From Branchiostoma lanceolatum (lineage: Eukaryota > Chordata > Leptocardii > Amphioxiformes > Branchiostomatidae), in contig NC_089726.1 of assembly GCF_035083965.1 (NCBI RefSeq), forward strand, positions 17,427,501 through 17,491,500: a DNA stretch of 64,000 nt. Reading direction: 5' to 3'. This document shows, piece by piece, positions 1 to 11,711 of this stretch. The position numbers and the translations under genes are program-made. Under the pieces are notes generated by a model that saw only the letters and a list, made by a program, of their open reading frames with translations, was not told the DNA's origin and did no database searches. Positions within the stretch are counted from its first letter, which is position 1, and the number at the start of each line of letters is the position of its first letter.

Positions 1-2032
1 GACCTGTCCTGTAGCAGCCACCTGCAGGACAACGTCAGCCAATCACAGTACAGTGAGGATTCCAACATCAGCCAATCAGATTACGGCAGCCATGCATCTG
101 TCTGCCAATCAAGTTACAATGCCCACCCCATCGCCAGCCAATCAGATTTTACTTCTCATGTTAGAATCTGTCAGTCTGATATAACCGGACATGCCACTAT
201 TAGCCAATCAGATCTTAGTGCCGAAGCCATAAGCCAATCAGTGATAAGCTCCCAAGATGTCATCAGCCAGTCACAGCTTGGAGAGCAGCCTGGCAGCAGC
301 CAATCAGAGCTGGATGCACATCATTCCATTAGCCAATCAGATCTCGAGGACCACAGCCACATCAGCCAATCAGGGCTCAGTGATGATGGAAGCATAACAA
401 CTGCACACCTGCTGCCAGACAGTGGGCACTATGTCACAGCTGAGGTAAATACTGTGCTTTAATGTTCTTTGATGTCCCAACTGATGTCTAATGATAAATA
501 AAAGACATATTACACTTTGTAATATTTATGGAAAATGTGAAATGCCACCTTTTTATTGAATGGTGTGTTGAAAATCAATCTAAAATTTTTGCAGAGGACA
601 AGGAATTTTGTGGTCAAACTAGCATTCACACACATATGTATGTTTGCAGGGCATTGTGAGCACCAGTATGGCGGATGTGAGTCAGTCTGAGGGACTAGAT
701 GTAACGACCTCAGCGTCCACTCACTACGTCATCGTTAGCGACAACGTGACCTTCGTGCAGTCCTCGACGTCTGATGTGGATGACGGACAGCTGTCAACCT
801 CTGATGTCATACCATTTGCAACTCTCACAGGTGTGATGATTTAATGTGGGAATCTTTGTGGGAATCTTTGGCTGGGTTTACATATTAAGTACACATGCTC
901 GTAGTACACTCAGAGCGCACTCTAAGTCTGATTTAATGTGGGAATCTTTGTAGGAATCTTTGGCTGGGTTTACATAAGTACACATGTGCTTGTAGTACAC
1001 TCGGAGCGCTCTCTAAGTGTGCTTCAAAATGTGTGTGTTAACCCAGCCTTTGTGTAGTAAAGATAATAATAACAGTTGGATGTGGGAGTCACAGCACCAT
1101 AGTATCTAAACAAGCTTTACTGGAAGCTGTCTTCGTGGTTTTTTTTCTATAAAAATCATGATGTTTCGCTTGTACATCTTTGTAAAGCTAGTCGTCGTAT
1201 GACTTTGCAAGCTATCACATCTAAAACATGTAACAAGCCTCCAGAAAGGCAGTATCATTGTCTTGTTAAGATTTACATGCTTACACTTGCAGTTCATAAG
1301 GAAGCTACTAATTTCAGTTAAACCGTTTGGCACCCCATTCATTCTCTATTGGTTATAGAGTTAGGCAGCAGGGAGAAGTTTAAGAGAATTAAAGACTCAA
1401 AAAGTATGCCACAGAATCCTGTTACATCTCTTGAACCGTCTGCACTTAAATTTACTCCTTGAAACAAAACCAAGAATGAATATCAGAGCTGTGAAAAATG
1501 CTTGTGGCATCGCGTGGCGCAATCGGTCGGGTGTTCTGCCCACAATCGAGAGGTCCCGAGTTCGAAACCACCGATATGCCCCGATGTTGTGCCCTTGGGA
1601 AAGGCACTTTACACGACTTTCCTCACTTCACTCAGGTGTAAATGAGTGCCTAGCTTCGGTTAGGGATGTCCCTCGGACAGAACGTTAAATGAAGGTCCCG
1701 TGTTTGAGAATCACACCTCGAGCATGTTAAAGAACCCACCGCACTTATCGAAAAGAGTAGGGGTCCTTCCCGGTGTGAGTGGTTCAATATCCTACAGTCC
1801 TATATGGCCACACATGGGTTCGGCTAGTTGGGTAACCCAGGCATGTACATGCTGAACCAATAAATAGATAAAATAAAAAATGCTTTCTGAATGTTGTTTA
1901 TTTTCTCCAGGTCCCATCCTGCAGCACTCTGACCCTGACCTTCTGGCCTCCTCCTCCGATATGGTCCAGCACGACCTCACCTCCACCACTCACACCGACG
2001 ACGACATGGCCGACTTCAGAGGGGTGAACTGA
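1..2032 (+). CDS. 3' exons of a gene coding a repetitive SQSD-rich protein (partial)
   Basis: Three coding exons are visible: 1-444 (open at the window edge), 650-830 and 1911-2032, ending at TGA 2030-2032. Donors GAG|GTAAAT and ACAG|GTGTG and acceptors TTTGCAG and TTCTCCAG join in phase (0, then 1). The first exon encodes about eleven degenerate copies of a short unit whose core is Ile/Ala-Ser-Gln-Ser-Asp/Glu, spaced roughly 10-15 residues apart with acidic and His residues between. The last exons encode a Ser/Thr/Asp-rich tail ending Arg-Gly-Val-Asn. No enzymatic or DNA-binding domain is seen in this part, so the function is unknown; a low-complexity acidic tail of a nuclear regulator would fit, but that is a guess. 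The repeated base string AGCCAATCA shows that the repeat grew at the DNA level. Confidence 0.7.
1328..1395. repeat. Dispersed repeat fragment (pair with 51655-51712)
   Basis: The stretch GGCACCCCATT...CTCTATTGGTTA...GAGTTAGGCAGCAGGGAGAAG recurs almost unchanged at 51655-51712, both times in introns of unrelated genes. No terminal repeats are apparent. Probably a fragment of a dispersed transposable element. Confidence 0.6.
1505..1865 (+). mobile_element. tRNA-derived SINE
   Basis: The head (about 1507-1573) looks like a diverged tRNA: an A-box-like TGGCGCAATCGG and a B-box-like GAGTTCGAAACC. It is followed by a central domain beginning CCGATGTTGTGCCCTTGGG, shared with the copies at 7738-8068 (-) and 44073-44235 (+), then a tail ending in an A-rich AATAAATAGATAAAATAAAA stretch. 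It lies in the last intron of the SQSD gene. Similar central domains are shared among metazoan SINE superfamilies; the named superfamily was not determined. Confidence 0.8.
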
Positions 2033-5000
2033 ACAAGCTCCAGTCTCTCTCAACTATCCCGTAACGCCACACAAACTTCATTCTATGGATGGCTAATTCT
2101 AAATCTCCATTCTCTCATGCCATGGTTGTGTATATATCAAGCAATGGCCCTGATGTACAGGCCTGTGATCCACTCAGCTGTCACCAACCAATCACATTGT
2201 CACATACGGTCAAGAGGCAACGTGATTGGCTGGTGACTTTCCCTCCAAGAACATAAGAGGGAGTATTTGATTGGCTGACAGCTGGCCAGCAGTATAAACA
2301 CATCAAGAAGGATGGATTTCAGGCCGGGCTGGTCTGGCAGAAGACGATGAAAAATCTTGTGAGAGTGCATAAAGAAAATCAATCAGACATGAAGAGGCCG
2401 AGATTTTGAAATTGCCAACATGACAAGAGAATAAAAATAGGCAAATGAAATCATGCCATCCGTAGAATCCAGTTTGTGTTGCATAATATATACTACATTA
2501 CATAGATATAGTATATTTATCAACTGCAATGTTGCCTTGCATAATAGGTATATCATAGTATGTCTATTAACTGACCTAAAGAAGTATACTGCAGAGAATG
2601 AAGGAGATTTTAACACAATGTTCTCATACAATATCTGCTGTAAAATGCTTGTGATGTTTTACTACTTTCTTGAATGGTAAAAGCATAATTCATGATAAAT
2701 GAATGGTAATATGATTTGTTTCTTCTCTGGATTTTGTTGTATTGTGCATTATAATTTCAGAAGCCTAGGATGACTATGACATGCTGTATTCCCTCGTAAC
2801 TTAAGTGTCATATCACCAGATGTTGTTGTTTTATTCATTGGATATATGAGAAGTACTTAGTTTTATTGAATTTATTTATTCTTGTTGCTATATTCCCCGG
2901 ATACAGAATCAGACATTTTGGTCATTGTTGCTAGAATATGACACCTTGTCATGTATGATTGAAGATGTATATTAAAAAGGAAACTAAATATAAGTGTGGG
3001 GAAGATTGTTATAAATGACATACAGTACTTGGAAGAAAGTTGACTTTATCAATTGTCGTTATCTCTAATGTTGCTGATTGAATTAAAAGACAAGAAGAAG
3101 CATTGGTTGGTTTTAGCTTCGAAAGTTTTTCCTTCGTTTGTTTATGGATTACCAGACACCCACAGTTGACTTTCCTGTTTTTTTTACTACCCTCAAATTC
3201 TCTGATCTCCAAGCAAATGTAGCAAGGCTATGGATTGTTTTTGCTCATTTTTAGTTTTTTTTTACTCTACTGGATTCTACTGTGACATATGCACTTTAGA
3301 AAAAATGCTGCAAAAACTCAAGACAGTCAAGTAAAACAAGTCGGACGCTACATCTGATTGGAGAATATTATAGTCGTGTCTCAGCCAAATTTTCCGCACT
3401 ACTGAATCAACTTGTTACCCGTGCCAACATAGAGGAGAGGGTCTTTCAAGAGGTAGATCGTTTTGTTTCAGAATATGATGCAACAAACTGCCATTGTTGG
3501 CAAAAAACAGAAACTAGCGAGAACATCTTTATTCTTACATGTAACAGGTTAAAGCATAAGTGAGTACACAGGGTGGTGATGTCAAACAGTTCAACTGTGC
3601 TTTGACAAGGCAAAAATCAAACACCACTATTGCCCAATGTATTTTCTTACATTTCAGTTGCACTATCAAACTTTAAAAAATGGTGCTAACTTTAATCAAT
3701 AACTTAACAAACAATGCTAACCTCAATCAATAACTAAAAATGTATCTAATTGTATCAATAATTTACAACTCAAGCTTTATGCTAACATAAATTCTTTGTT
3801 CCAAAAAGTCGTGCTTAAAAGTAGCAAAGAAAAAAATCAAGGCAAGATGTTGGAATGTGTTTCAAGCAATGTACAGAAAAAGTAACATGCATGGTACTGA
3901 CAAAATGTTGGTCAAAGCCTATACTGTATATTCACACGTCTCAAAGCATATATAATATTTATATTTTGTTCATAAGATGCATTGTACTTGGGCCATTTCT
4001 TTGAGTCAGGGCTTTAACAAGAAAAAAACAATCATCATATTTAGATTTTTCATATTTTGCAACTTTAACATCTAACTTATGATATCCCAACTACATCTAG
4101 AAATGTAAATTTCTGTTAGTCCTAAATTCAACGTATTACTCAGAACATTATGGGTTGTGGCAGTTGTTTTGATTGACAAACTAAGGTTTCCAAGTTAGTA
4201 AACCCAAAACCTGATCAGTGGAATATCCCCCAAAATGTTAATATTGATAATAGGAATATCAATAAATCTACCCCAAGGATTGTTAAACAAAATATCTTAA
4301 ATTGTAATGGATGGAATTAGCTAACTAATCTAAGTTCCACTGTACATGAAAACATAGCGTCATCTTCTTGCAGCAACAACAAATAAATTAGGAACAAAAT
4401 TTACATACACAAAAGTTGTTCATGCTATAGACAATTTTAAGTACTGTGAAAGCTTCAGCAAAAATAAAAAAGCACAAAATGCACAAGTAGTGATACCATG
4501 TTTCCAAATGATAACAAAATACCATTTTTTCAAAGGCTAAAATACCTGTTTTTCTTTCCACTTGTTATCAATTCAGATCATCAGCTAGACAAGGAATTTT
4601 ACTGTTCTTTGAAGCATCCCTAAGTATCTTTAGTTATACATGTACTCATAAATTACGAAATATCTGGCTCTATACATTATACAGTACCTCTGATTTTCAC
4701 AGAATAAATGAAAAGTAAGAAAACAACTTAAGACAAATGTGACTAAAAAAGAGTAGTTGTTGCACTTGAAGCTTACTGTGAATACAGCCAACTGGGCATT
4801 CTGCACTCATGTGACTATGGTGTAAGTCAGGGCTATCTCCAGCTTTAGATTATTTTCCATCCCACCTATTCTTTAAGATCCAATCTTTTAATTTTTGTTG
4901 TTAAATCTGTCATTTTAAGCCTACAAAAATGTGTTTTCATCACTTTTATGTCATGAAGTTCCCATTTTTGGGATGGACAGAGTGACATTTTTTTTTTCAT

Positions 5001-5363
5001 CAAGCAAATTTCCGCCCTGGGACAGAGGGACGGGTCCTGGAGACAGCCCTGGTGTAAGTACTGTCCGCCATATTGGCTGCCTAAACTTGGAAATTGCCAG
5101 CTAAATCTGAACTATTCGTATATGCCAAATGACAGTTACTCCAGCAACTGCATAAAATTTTGAAAATCAGTTGCTGTCATTCTTCAGTGACTATATTTGT
5201 ATGTGTTTAACAGTCATGTAATTATACACATACATGCAAATTTACAGGTCTGACCATTCCAGGTTTAACCAACCAACCAACATGTTGGCTGTGACGACAC
5301 GTGCCAATGCCCTATACAATATATTCCGCCACATCGTACCGAGTACGGAAGCGTAGCGTTGTG
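2033..5363. other. 3' UTR and AT-rich intergenic stretch without a gene
   Basis: No convincing exon was found on either strand. A candidate polyadenylation signal AATAAA at 2430-2435 lies about 400 nt after the SQSD stop. An imperfect inverted repeat (GTCACCAACCAATCACA at about 2178 against its complement near 2222-2241) could form a hairpin in the 3' UTR. The part at 3230-4800 is AT-rich and featureless to me. The hAT-like MITE at 4828-5051 is listed separately. Confidence 0.5.
4820..5059. mobile_element. hAT-like MITE, copy 1, with 8-bp target duplication
   Basis: The element spans 4828-5051 (224 bp). It begins CAGGGCTATCTCCAGC and ends CTGGAGACAGCCCTG, near-perfect 15-bp terminal inverted repeats. 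It is flanked by the exact 8-bp direct repeat GTGTAAGT (4820-4827 and 5052-5059). The internal sequence matches the copies at 27499-27725 and 34628-34853. It has no coding capacity. The 8-bp duplication and CAGG-type ends point to hAT transposase mobilisation. Confidence 0.88.
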
Positions 5364-7166
5364 TTACTTCACCCCATGGAAGTACAGGTTCGCGCACACA
5401 CACAGAACCAGGATCACGAAGGCGTTATAGTAGATCAGACTTCTAAACTTGGGGTCGATGTCCCCCTTTCTGTACCAGAAGATCTGTAAAGAGAGAAGAC
5501 AGAATTGATTTCATTGGTTATTGGAAAAGTACAAGTGTAGCAGGCCATAATGTACCCCTAGCCAGAATGAGCCTGGGTACATTCTGGCCAAGGGTATATC
5601 ATGGTCTGCTACACCTGTAGTAGCAAATAGTGGTGTAGTGGATGGCAATCTCACTTTTAGATGACAAGGTAAGGAGCTACACCCGCGATATGGAATAAGA
5701 TTTCTTTTTCAGGGTCATAATAAGGTCGCAGTCAAACATTGATGATAACTTCTCCCTGATACAAAAATCTGAAGCTAGCATATATTAGCCTGGATGCCTG
5801 ACCCCCAATCCCTACAATATCTATTGGGTGGATAGATACATGTATTATAGAGATTGGGGGTCAGGCATCCAGGCTAGCGTATATATTGATATAGATTTCA
5901 TACTAAAACTTTTGAAAAGGTCGCCCTGGAAAGGATAGGGTTGAACGACTCAACCCACAATACTTTTTAAAGACAATGGCTGAGAACTTTTCAAACTTCC
6001 AAACCAAGATTATACTTGTACAAGCTTAAAACACTAAGAATGTTGTCCTTAATTATTAGCCTAATAAATAACATCCACACTAATCATTAAAGAGGGATTA
6101 CTGAAACAGATATTAACCCTAGCTAGGATGGTACGCATGGTATAAGCATGACTCAAAATACTGGGTGCATGTGCGTGCACCTAAAATTGGAGCTGTGCAC
6201 CTAAATTTCAATTCTAGTGCACCCATTCCCAAAAATGAACTTCGTACACATGTATAACTTTATTATAAAGAGACGAGAAGAAGCTGAACCTATGAATTAG
6301 ATTTATAGTAGTTTTAGAACCATTGTTTTAGATTAGTATTAGAAATCCTGTCAGTGTCATTATATGAACGTTACCATGTATTTTGTATCCATATGCCGGT
6401 ACTTAGCCCGTAATATGGCATGGATGTACAATAAAGGTATTATTATCATTATCATAAGCCTGCAACTGACCAGAATGATGTTGGAGATACACGTGAGGAT
6501 GACACACACGCCGAAGTACAAGTTGATGGGCTGCGGCGGCCATTTTGGGAAGATGAAGGCACTGACCAAGGTCACCTGTTAGGAAATACAGATCAACAAA
6601 TCTAGTAAAAACATCATAACCAAAATGGATGGAAATTGTTTCTTTGCATTTATTATTGAGGTGTGAAATAATCCAAGGTAAAATTCAAGTCCATTTGAAA
6701 CATCAGATTCTGATTTGAATTGTGATTCAAAATCAATCAATGGACTTTGATGTTTTTAAACATAGACATTAAGATATCTATAGCTATATATAGGTTTAGC
6801 AGATGCACTGTACATGTGTTATATATATATATATATGTATGTGTGTTTGTGTGTTTGTGTGTGTGTTAGCCTGGAATCCAAACCTATTATATAATACATG
6901 TAGCTCCCGAGTCTCCTCTCTGCAAATAGGAGAGGACACTCATGAGCTATAATAGGTTTGGATTCCAGGCTATATGTAGGCTCTACCAGTCTCTGCGAGT
7001 CGCTGGGAAAATAGTAGAAATTTGCCAAATAGAGTCATTTGTATGAAGGGAGTCGGCTACGGAGAGAGGGTCCAATATATATGCGAATGAAACCCTCCAT
7101 GGCCAAAGTCCCCCGGCAAATATTCTCCCTATAGCCAGCGCAGTTAGTCTGGTAGAGACTAAGGCG

Positions 7167-7243
<77 letters not shown>

Positions 7244-9124
7244 TGTGTGTGTGCAAATTTCTCAAATAATGACACACTTACTCCAACGAACAGAAATGTG
7301 AGGAAGCCCAGCACCCAGTGGATAACTCGTTCCTGTAAGAACAAACTTTGAGTGAGACCAAATATACATCCTTGACTTTCATCACAATACATGCTTCATG
7401 AACTCATGAGATATGTAGTAGTAGTACTATCCAGTATTTTGATTATACTGCTGCTGGGACAGCTGATATGGAACAGCTGATATGAAGCAGCTTATATGGA
7501 ACAGCTGATTTCAACATGACAAAGATCTTGTAGTTGTAGACCCCATGAAAGAGGTCTTAATCTAAACGTTGAGCAGGGTCTATGTGGAAGTTGACTGTGA
7601 CTCTACTAGTAATAGTATACATTTTCATTTCAGTACGTATAGTACTAGTTACAAACATTAATTTTTATTCAGATTTACCACATGTGTGGAAGGATTGACA
7701 TAACAGGTGACTATCACCTTTTCAAGATGTCAACCCAGACCAGACTGTAAGGTTTGGACCATCGCACACTGGGGCATGCCCGTACTCTTTTGCGAAAGGT
7801 GTGGTGGGTTCTTTAACGTGCACAGGGTTTGGCTCTCCCCAAACACGGGACCTCCATTTAATGTCCTATCCGAGGGACGTCCCTAACCGAAGCTAGGTAC
7901 TCATTTTACACCTGAGTGAAGTGAGGAAATTTGTGTTAAGTGCCTTTCCCAAGGGCACAACGTCCAGGCGCAAGTCCAGACATGTCTGGGGGCAAGCCGG
8001 GATCGAACTCGGGTTCCCTTGTTTGACGGCCGAATGTTTTAGCCGTTATGCCACACGATGCCACATTATTTTGGATTTAGTTTTGATAACATGCCATACC
8101 ATTATCAAGTCACCAGTTATGGTAAATATTAAATTAAATGTTATATCAAATCACTATAAAATAATGCATTACAAAATCAGGTGATTAAAAGCATTAGGAC
8201 TAAGTTAGTAAGTATCATCTTGCTTGCATGTCCTTGCTATACATTTGTAAGTGTAGGTCTTTTAAAACTGTCTAGAGATTGCAGTTGAAGTACACAAGTA
8301 CTAGTAGCAAGTACACTTGACTGTTTATCCTAGCTAGCCTGGCTAGAGAGGTCGAGGATGTGTGGTCTGATGCATACTAATTACCGTGACATTGACAGAC
8401 CTCAGGAAGTTCAAGGTCATGTGTGCGCCACTGTGCAGAAATCTGATATCCCTTCAGGCTTGCTTGTTTACGAGTCTGTACCAAATTTGGGAACTTCCTC
8501 CTCTTACAAATTTTATGATGTACAAGCTAGATGTAGCAAACAGAGTGTGCTAACCTTTGCCACTTGTAAGCATTGTAGTAGATTAAGCTTGTGATCTTTC
8601 AATTCATGATTCAGAATATCTTCTTGACTTTTGAAGTAACAAGCATAGACTCGACTGGAATATATCAATGTCCTGAGACACACATTTTTTATCTACTACA
8701 CACACACACACACACCCGCACACAATGACACAATGACACACACACACACATACACACAGTGACACACGCACACACAAACACACACGTGCATACACACACA
8801 TACACACAAACACACGCACATACACACAGTGACACACGCACACACAAACACACACGTGCATACACACACATACACACAAACACACGCACATACACACACA
8901 GTGACACACACACACACACATACAAACACACATGTATCCTGCACATGTGTGTCACACACATAATGTTCTGCTACACACACTTTAACACATATATTTCAAA
9001 ATCATTATCATTATTATTATATTTGTTCACTTGAAATTACAAGTCTAACAATAAACAAATTGACACACACTTAACGTTACATATGTAACGTTACACACAC
9101 ACATACATACACACACACACACAT

Positions 9125-9165
<41 letters not shown>

Positions 9166-9410
9166 ACACACACTTATACTCTTGAACTTACACACACAGA
9201 TGCCCCACAGACACACACCATGCCTGGAGGAAGTACGTACACGAACAAAACAGAAGTACAGTCACAGTGCAAACACAGTACAGAAGATCTGCGAACTGAA
9301 ACTACTTTTAATACAGTTCCCACCTGCGGTCTGGACTCTCCGAAGAGAGGTTTGTTGACGTCCCCCTCCTCGTCCTGCCCTATACGACTATACTGGTTCC
9401 GAGAGAGCAT
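5364..9410 (-). CDS. TMEM243: Transmembrane protein 243 homologue
   Basis: Coding exons on the minus strand: 9410-9324, 7332-7282, 6575-6471 and 5483-5364, giving 120 residues (human about 118). All junctions are phase 0 with GT/AG ends. The protein has a soluble N-terminus containing Lys-Pro-Leu-Phe-Gly-Glu, then four hydrophobic segments; the block SAFIFPKWPPQPIN and the C-terminal WYRKGDIDPKFRSLIYY and CANLYFH are the family hallmarks as I recall them. The start at 9410 is fixed by an in-frame TGA six bases upstream. A second ATG seven bases upstream opens a short overlapping uORF. A splice acceptor (TTTTTCAG) near 9442-9450 suggests that the 5' UTR begins in an upstream exon. The family is a small multipass membrane protein of poorly defined role; older literature links it to drug resistance. 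Introns carry (CA)n tracts, MITEs and a SINE. Confidence 0.92.
5535..5613. repeat. Short foldback element
   Basis: GTGTAGCAGGCCATAATGTA at the left is mirrored by ATCATGGTCTGCTACAC at the right, with a second inner inverted repeat (TACCCCTAGCCAGAAT against ATTCTGGCCAAGGGTA). It lies just upstream (plus sense) of the last TMEM243 exon, inside intron 3. Confidence 0.6.
5786..5876. mobile_element. TAGCCTG foldback MITE, copy 1
   Basis: A 91-bp foldback: the arm TAGCCTGGATGCCTGACCCC is perfectly mirrored by its complement ending at 5876. It shares the TAGCCTG terminus with foldbacks at 6867-6972, 27161-27263 and 54835-55016, while the inner arms differ. It may belong to one family that tolerates replacement of its inside. 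Confidence 0.75.
6145..6240 (-). mobile_element. Fragment of the GGTGCAC-rich element seen at 33153-34012
   Basis: The text GGGTGCATGTGCGTGCACC, AATTGGAGCTGTGCACCTAA and GTGCACCCATTCCCAAAAAT is the reverse complement of the end portion of the elements at 33.2-34.0 kb. It is truncated, with no terminal CAGGGCTCG left. Confidence 0.6.
6867..6972. mobile_element. TAGCCTG foldback MITE, copy 2
   Basis: Arms TAGCCTGGAATCCAAACCTA (6867 onward) and its complement ending at 6972 are perfect over about 24 bp, with a ~55-bp spacer. A half copy (TAGCCTGCTATTCAAACCTA) sits at 10668-10690. Located in TMEM243 intron 2. Confidence 0.75.
6977..7161. mobile_element. TAGCCTCTACCAG MITE, copy 1
   Basis: About 185 bp, starting TAGGCTCTACCAGTCTC and ending TAGTCTGGTAGAGACTA, so the ends are inverted repeats. 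The inner part GGCAAATATTCTCCCTATAG matches the copy at 49919-50094; the copy at 46827-46953 shares the ends. It abuts the TAGCCTG foldback and the (GT)n tract. Confidence 0.7.
7168..7255. repeat. (GT)n microsatellite
   Basis: About 35 uninterrupted GT units, then a GT-rich tail, ending ~25 bp from TMEM243 coding exon 2. The long His/Thr or Cys/Val reading frames across it are artefacts of the dinucleotide repeat. Confidence 0.95.
7738..8068 (-). mobile_element. tRNA-derived SINE, reverse orientation
   Basis: Read on the minus strand it has a tRNA-like head at about 8068-7990 (B-box-like GGGTTCGATCCCGG region), the shared central domain GTTGTGCCCTTGGGAAAGGC, and the tail with ACATTAAATGGAGGTCCCGTG. 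Same family as 1505-1865 and 44073-44235. It lies in TMEM243 intron 1. Confidence 0.8.
8696..8940. repeat. (CA)n tract with an internal duplicated block
   Basis: CA-rich simple sequence in which a ~64-bp block starting GTGACACACGCACACAC is repeated in tandem (about 8759-8822 and 8829-8890). All long frames here are repeat artefacts. Confidence 0.9.
9090..9178. repeat. (CA)n microsatellite
   Basis: Second CA tract in TMEM243 intron 1, about 146 bp from coding exon 1, preceded by the small inverted repeat TAACGTTACATATGTAACGTTA at about 9071-9092. Confidence 0.9.
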
Positions 9411-9734
9411 CTGTCATCTCTACCAAGTCCACCGCGACAGCCTGAAAAACCAAAGAGCCGTCCTCTTCTGTCCTTGGCTCCCCAAAAGACGAAATGTTTA
9501 CAGACTATTGTGTTGACAATATCTCGTGACTTTGTTGTGACGTGTTGACCACTTTGAAGGTTTATACACGAATTTGAAGACCAAATGTCGCCCGTTCGGT
9601 TAACAGTTGTTGGCGCAACGTTGAAGCATGTAGTCCCGGCAGGAAAGCTGCGGCTACTGAAGCCTTGACATGGCTAAGTAAAGAAAGCTAAGCCAATCTT
9701 CGCTTTGACCGTAACAACCTCGCGTCTAGTTCAT

Positions 9735-9760
9735 CTACCGGCGGCCATCTTGAAATATTG
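9735..9760 (-). promoter_or_regulatory. YY1-like element in the probable TMEM243 promoter
   Basis: On the minus strand the sequence reads ATTTCAAGATGGCCGCCGG, close to the YY1 core AAnATGGCGGC that is typical just downstream of the start site in TATA-less housekeeping promoters. It lies about 330 bp upstream of the TMEM243 start codon in a CpG-richer stretch. The role is inferred from motif and position. Confidence 0.5.
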
Positions 9761-10041
9761 ACTGATGCAGTTCTTGTACTTTCCGCAAGTCGGCGCTTGC
9801 AAGTGGTCCTCACATTTTGCACTGTCAGTGTCACAGTGGCTTGTAATGTATGAGCAATATCCCGGAAAAGACAGTTTTTAACGCTTTATCATGCGTTTGT
9901 CAAAATGCTATGTTACGATTTGAAAAAATAGTTTTCAAAGATTTCACCAAAGCACCCCCTTTGCCAGAAAGACTCCATCATTCCTATGTCTCTTTATCTT
10001 TTGGAGAGTTAGACTATACATTGGTCATGTAACGTAGGCAC

Positions 10042-10201
10042 AGGAATTGGGGAAGGAGGCAGTGCGAGGCACTCAAGCTAACCGACATCTTTCGCACCGC
10101 AATCGTCCTTCAGTAACACAGCTGAAGCCGCATGGTTCACGTTTAGAACGTTTTATTCAGCATTTTGTCGGTTAGCTTGAGTGCCTCCTTCCCCAATTCC
10201 T
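10042..10201. mobile_element. Foldback element with ~37-bp arms
   Basis: The left arm AGGAATTGGGGAAGGAGGCA... is mirrored by the right arm ending at 10201. The left arm carries an extra ~10 bp that duplicates part of the arm. The spacer is ~80 bp and non-coding. No target duplication is evident. Confidence 0.75.
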
Positions 10202-10389
10202 AATGTTGTAGTAATAGTGAAATGGGATGAAGAATTGGCAAGGAGAGACAGTCCGGGAAGGGTAACATCTCCCCTTGGAAGTTGTCATCTCAACAGCCAG
10301 CTTAGTTCTTTCAAAAACGTCCTTTGTGTGGCAGAGAGAACAACGAGCAACAGGAAAGACGGTATCAACCAATCAAAAATCCCTTAACT

Positions 10390-10480
10390 GACGTCACTTT
10401 GATTTGCGCAGACTTTGACCTTAGAGAGAGAAAAAGAGACGTTACGGTTGCGTTCAAACATCCGTCCAGGTTTAACACAG
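10390..10480 (+). other. Possible 5' untranslated exon of the death-fold gene
   Basis: A strong donor, TTTAACACAG|GTAAGC, ends at 10480. The next good acceptor on this strand (TACTCACACAG, exon from 11698) begins the CARD exon. The first exon may therefore lie here. The 5' limit is not defined and there is no coding evidence. Confidence 0.3.
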
Positions 10481-11711
10481 GTAAGCAGGATTATCCGAAT
10501 CGATTCATGATCTAATTATCGAATAAAGTGACGTTTATTACTTTATCCAAGAGCCCAGAACTGAAGAACTATATCAAATGTTGTGAAAACCAGTCTTTTA
10601 TTCTGAAAGCTTTAACATCTTCTCACATACAGCACGTAGCCGGAACGTAATGCGTTTACGGCAATTAGCCTGCTATTCAAACCTATTATAACTGCCGAAT
10701 CACTTTTGATCTCTTTGGTCAACGTTGCATCGTAGTCACAGCCGTGCATGAGATATGTCTTTGGACACAACTAAACGAACCTGTATGCGAGATATTAACC
10801 TTAGACACGCTTTACGTTCCGGCGACGTGATCTCACATACAGTATCGAAGCTCTACTTCCGGGTTAAAAAATAGTAAAAGTTGCACCGTAAATCTTCAAA
10901 CGTTCTATCATGACCAGGGTAGGCAGATTTCCAAGGTCAAGGAAGCCTTTATGATCAAAGTACACATGTGATATACATGTAATACATTATATGTACATGA
11001 TCTAAACTTGATCTGAGCAAAAAATATAATCTAGTAGTATTGACAAGGCAATGTCTGAAATGTTTCCTCGTTCGGTCGATCATGGTGCTTTTTCGAGTCG
11101 GTCTGGAACCAATAACTCAGTGAAACTTTTCTCTAGTTATGTGTTGCCGGTCTTTTCATGTGCATGTCTGTATCTAGTCAAAATAATTTGGTTCCTCATG
11201 CCTCTGTTCTCCCGTCGCTGCATATACATAATTTCAATATTCCCACCCAGGAGCGGTCACTCACTAAGTGCAGCAGTATGACCGAGTTTCCACCATAAAT
11301 GCTGGACCACAGAAGAGCAGAAGAATGGGTACTGTCACTGCTCTGTTATCTTCTTTTAGTCTTATGTGCGCTCTTTCAATGAAAGTAAACAAAATTATGC
11401 AAACGTAACGTTTAAAGCTAAGGACATATAGTTAAAATAAATAAATCATGGCTATTTGCTAAGATATGATTTTCATACTTTGTGACAACTTGACGTACTT
11501 ATTCGGGTGGAAAAGAGGATCAACTGATATTATCTATGCACATGAGGACTTGAACTCTAGTGTTTGCTTGATACACAATGGTTTTCGGAACAATAGCAAA
11601 CGAAAAAAAAGAGTTCAGTATATAGATGAATATAACGGTACATTATTAGTTTATCACTTGGATTGTGACATTACCTTCCTTTTATGTACTCACACAGACC
11701 CAGTAGAAACT

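Noticed and set aside
8604-9034. Several 90-109-codon frames on both strands
   Set aside because: They are translations of (CA)n/(GT)n simple sequence (Cys/Val or His/Thr alternation).
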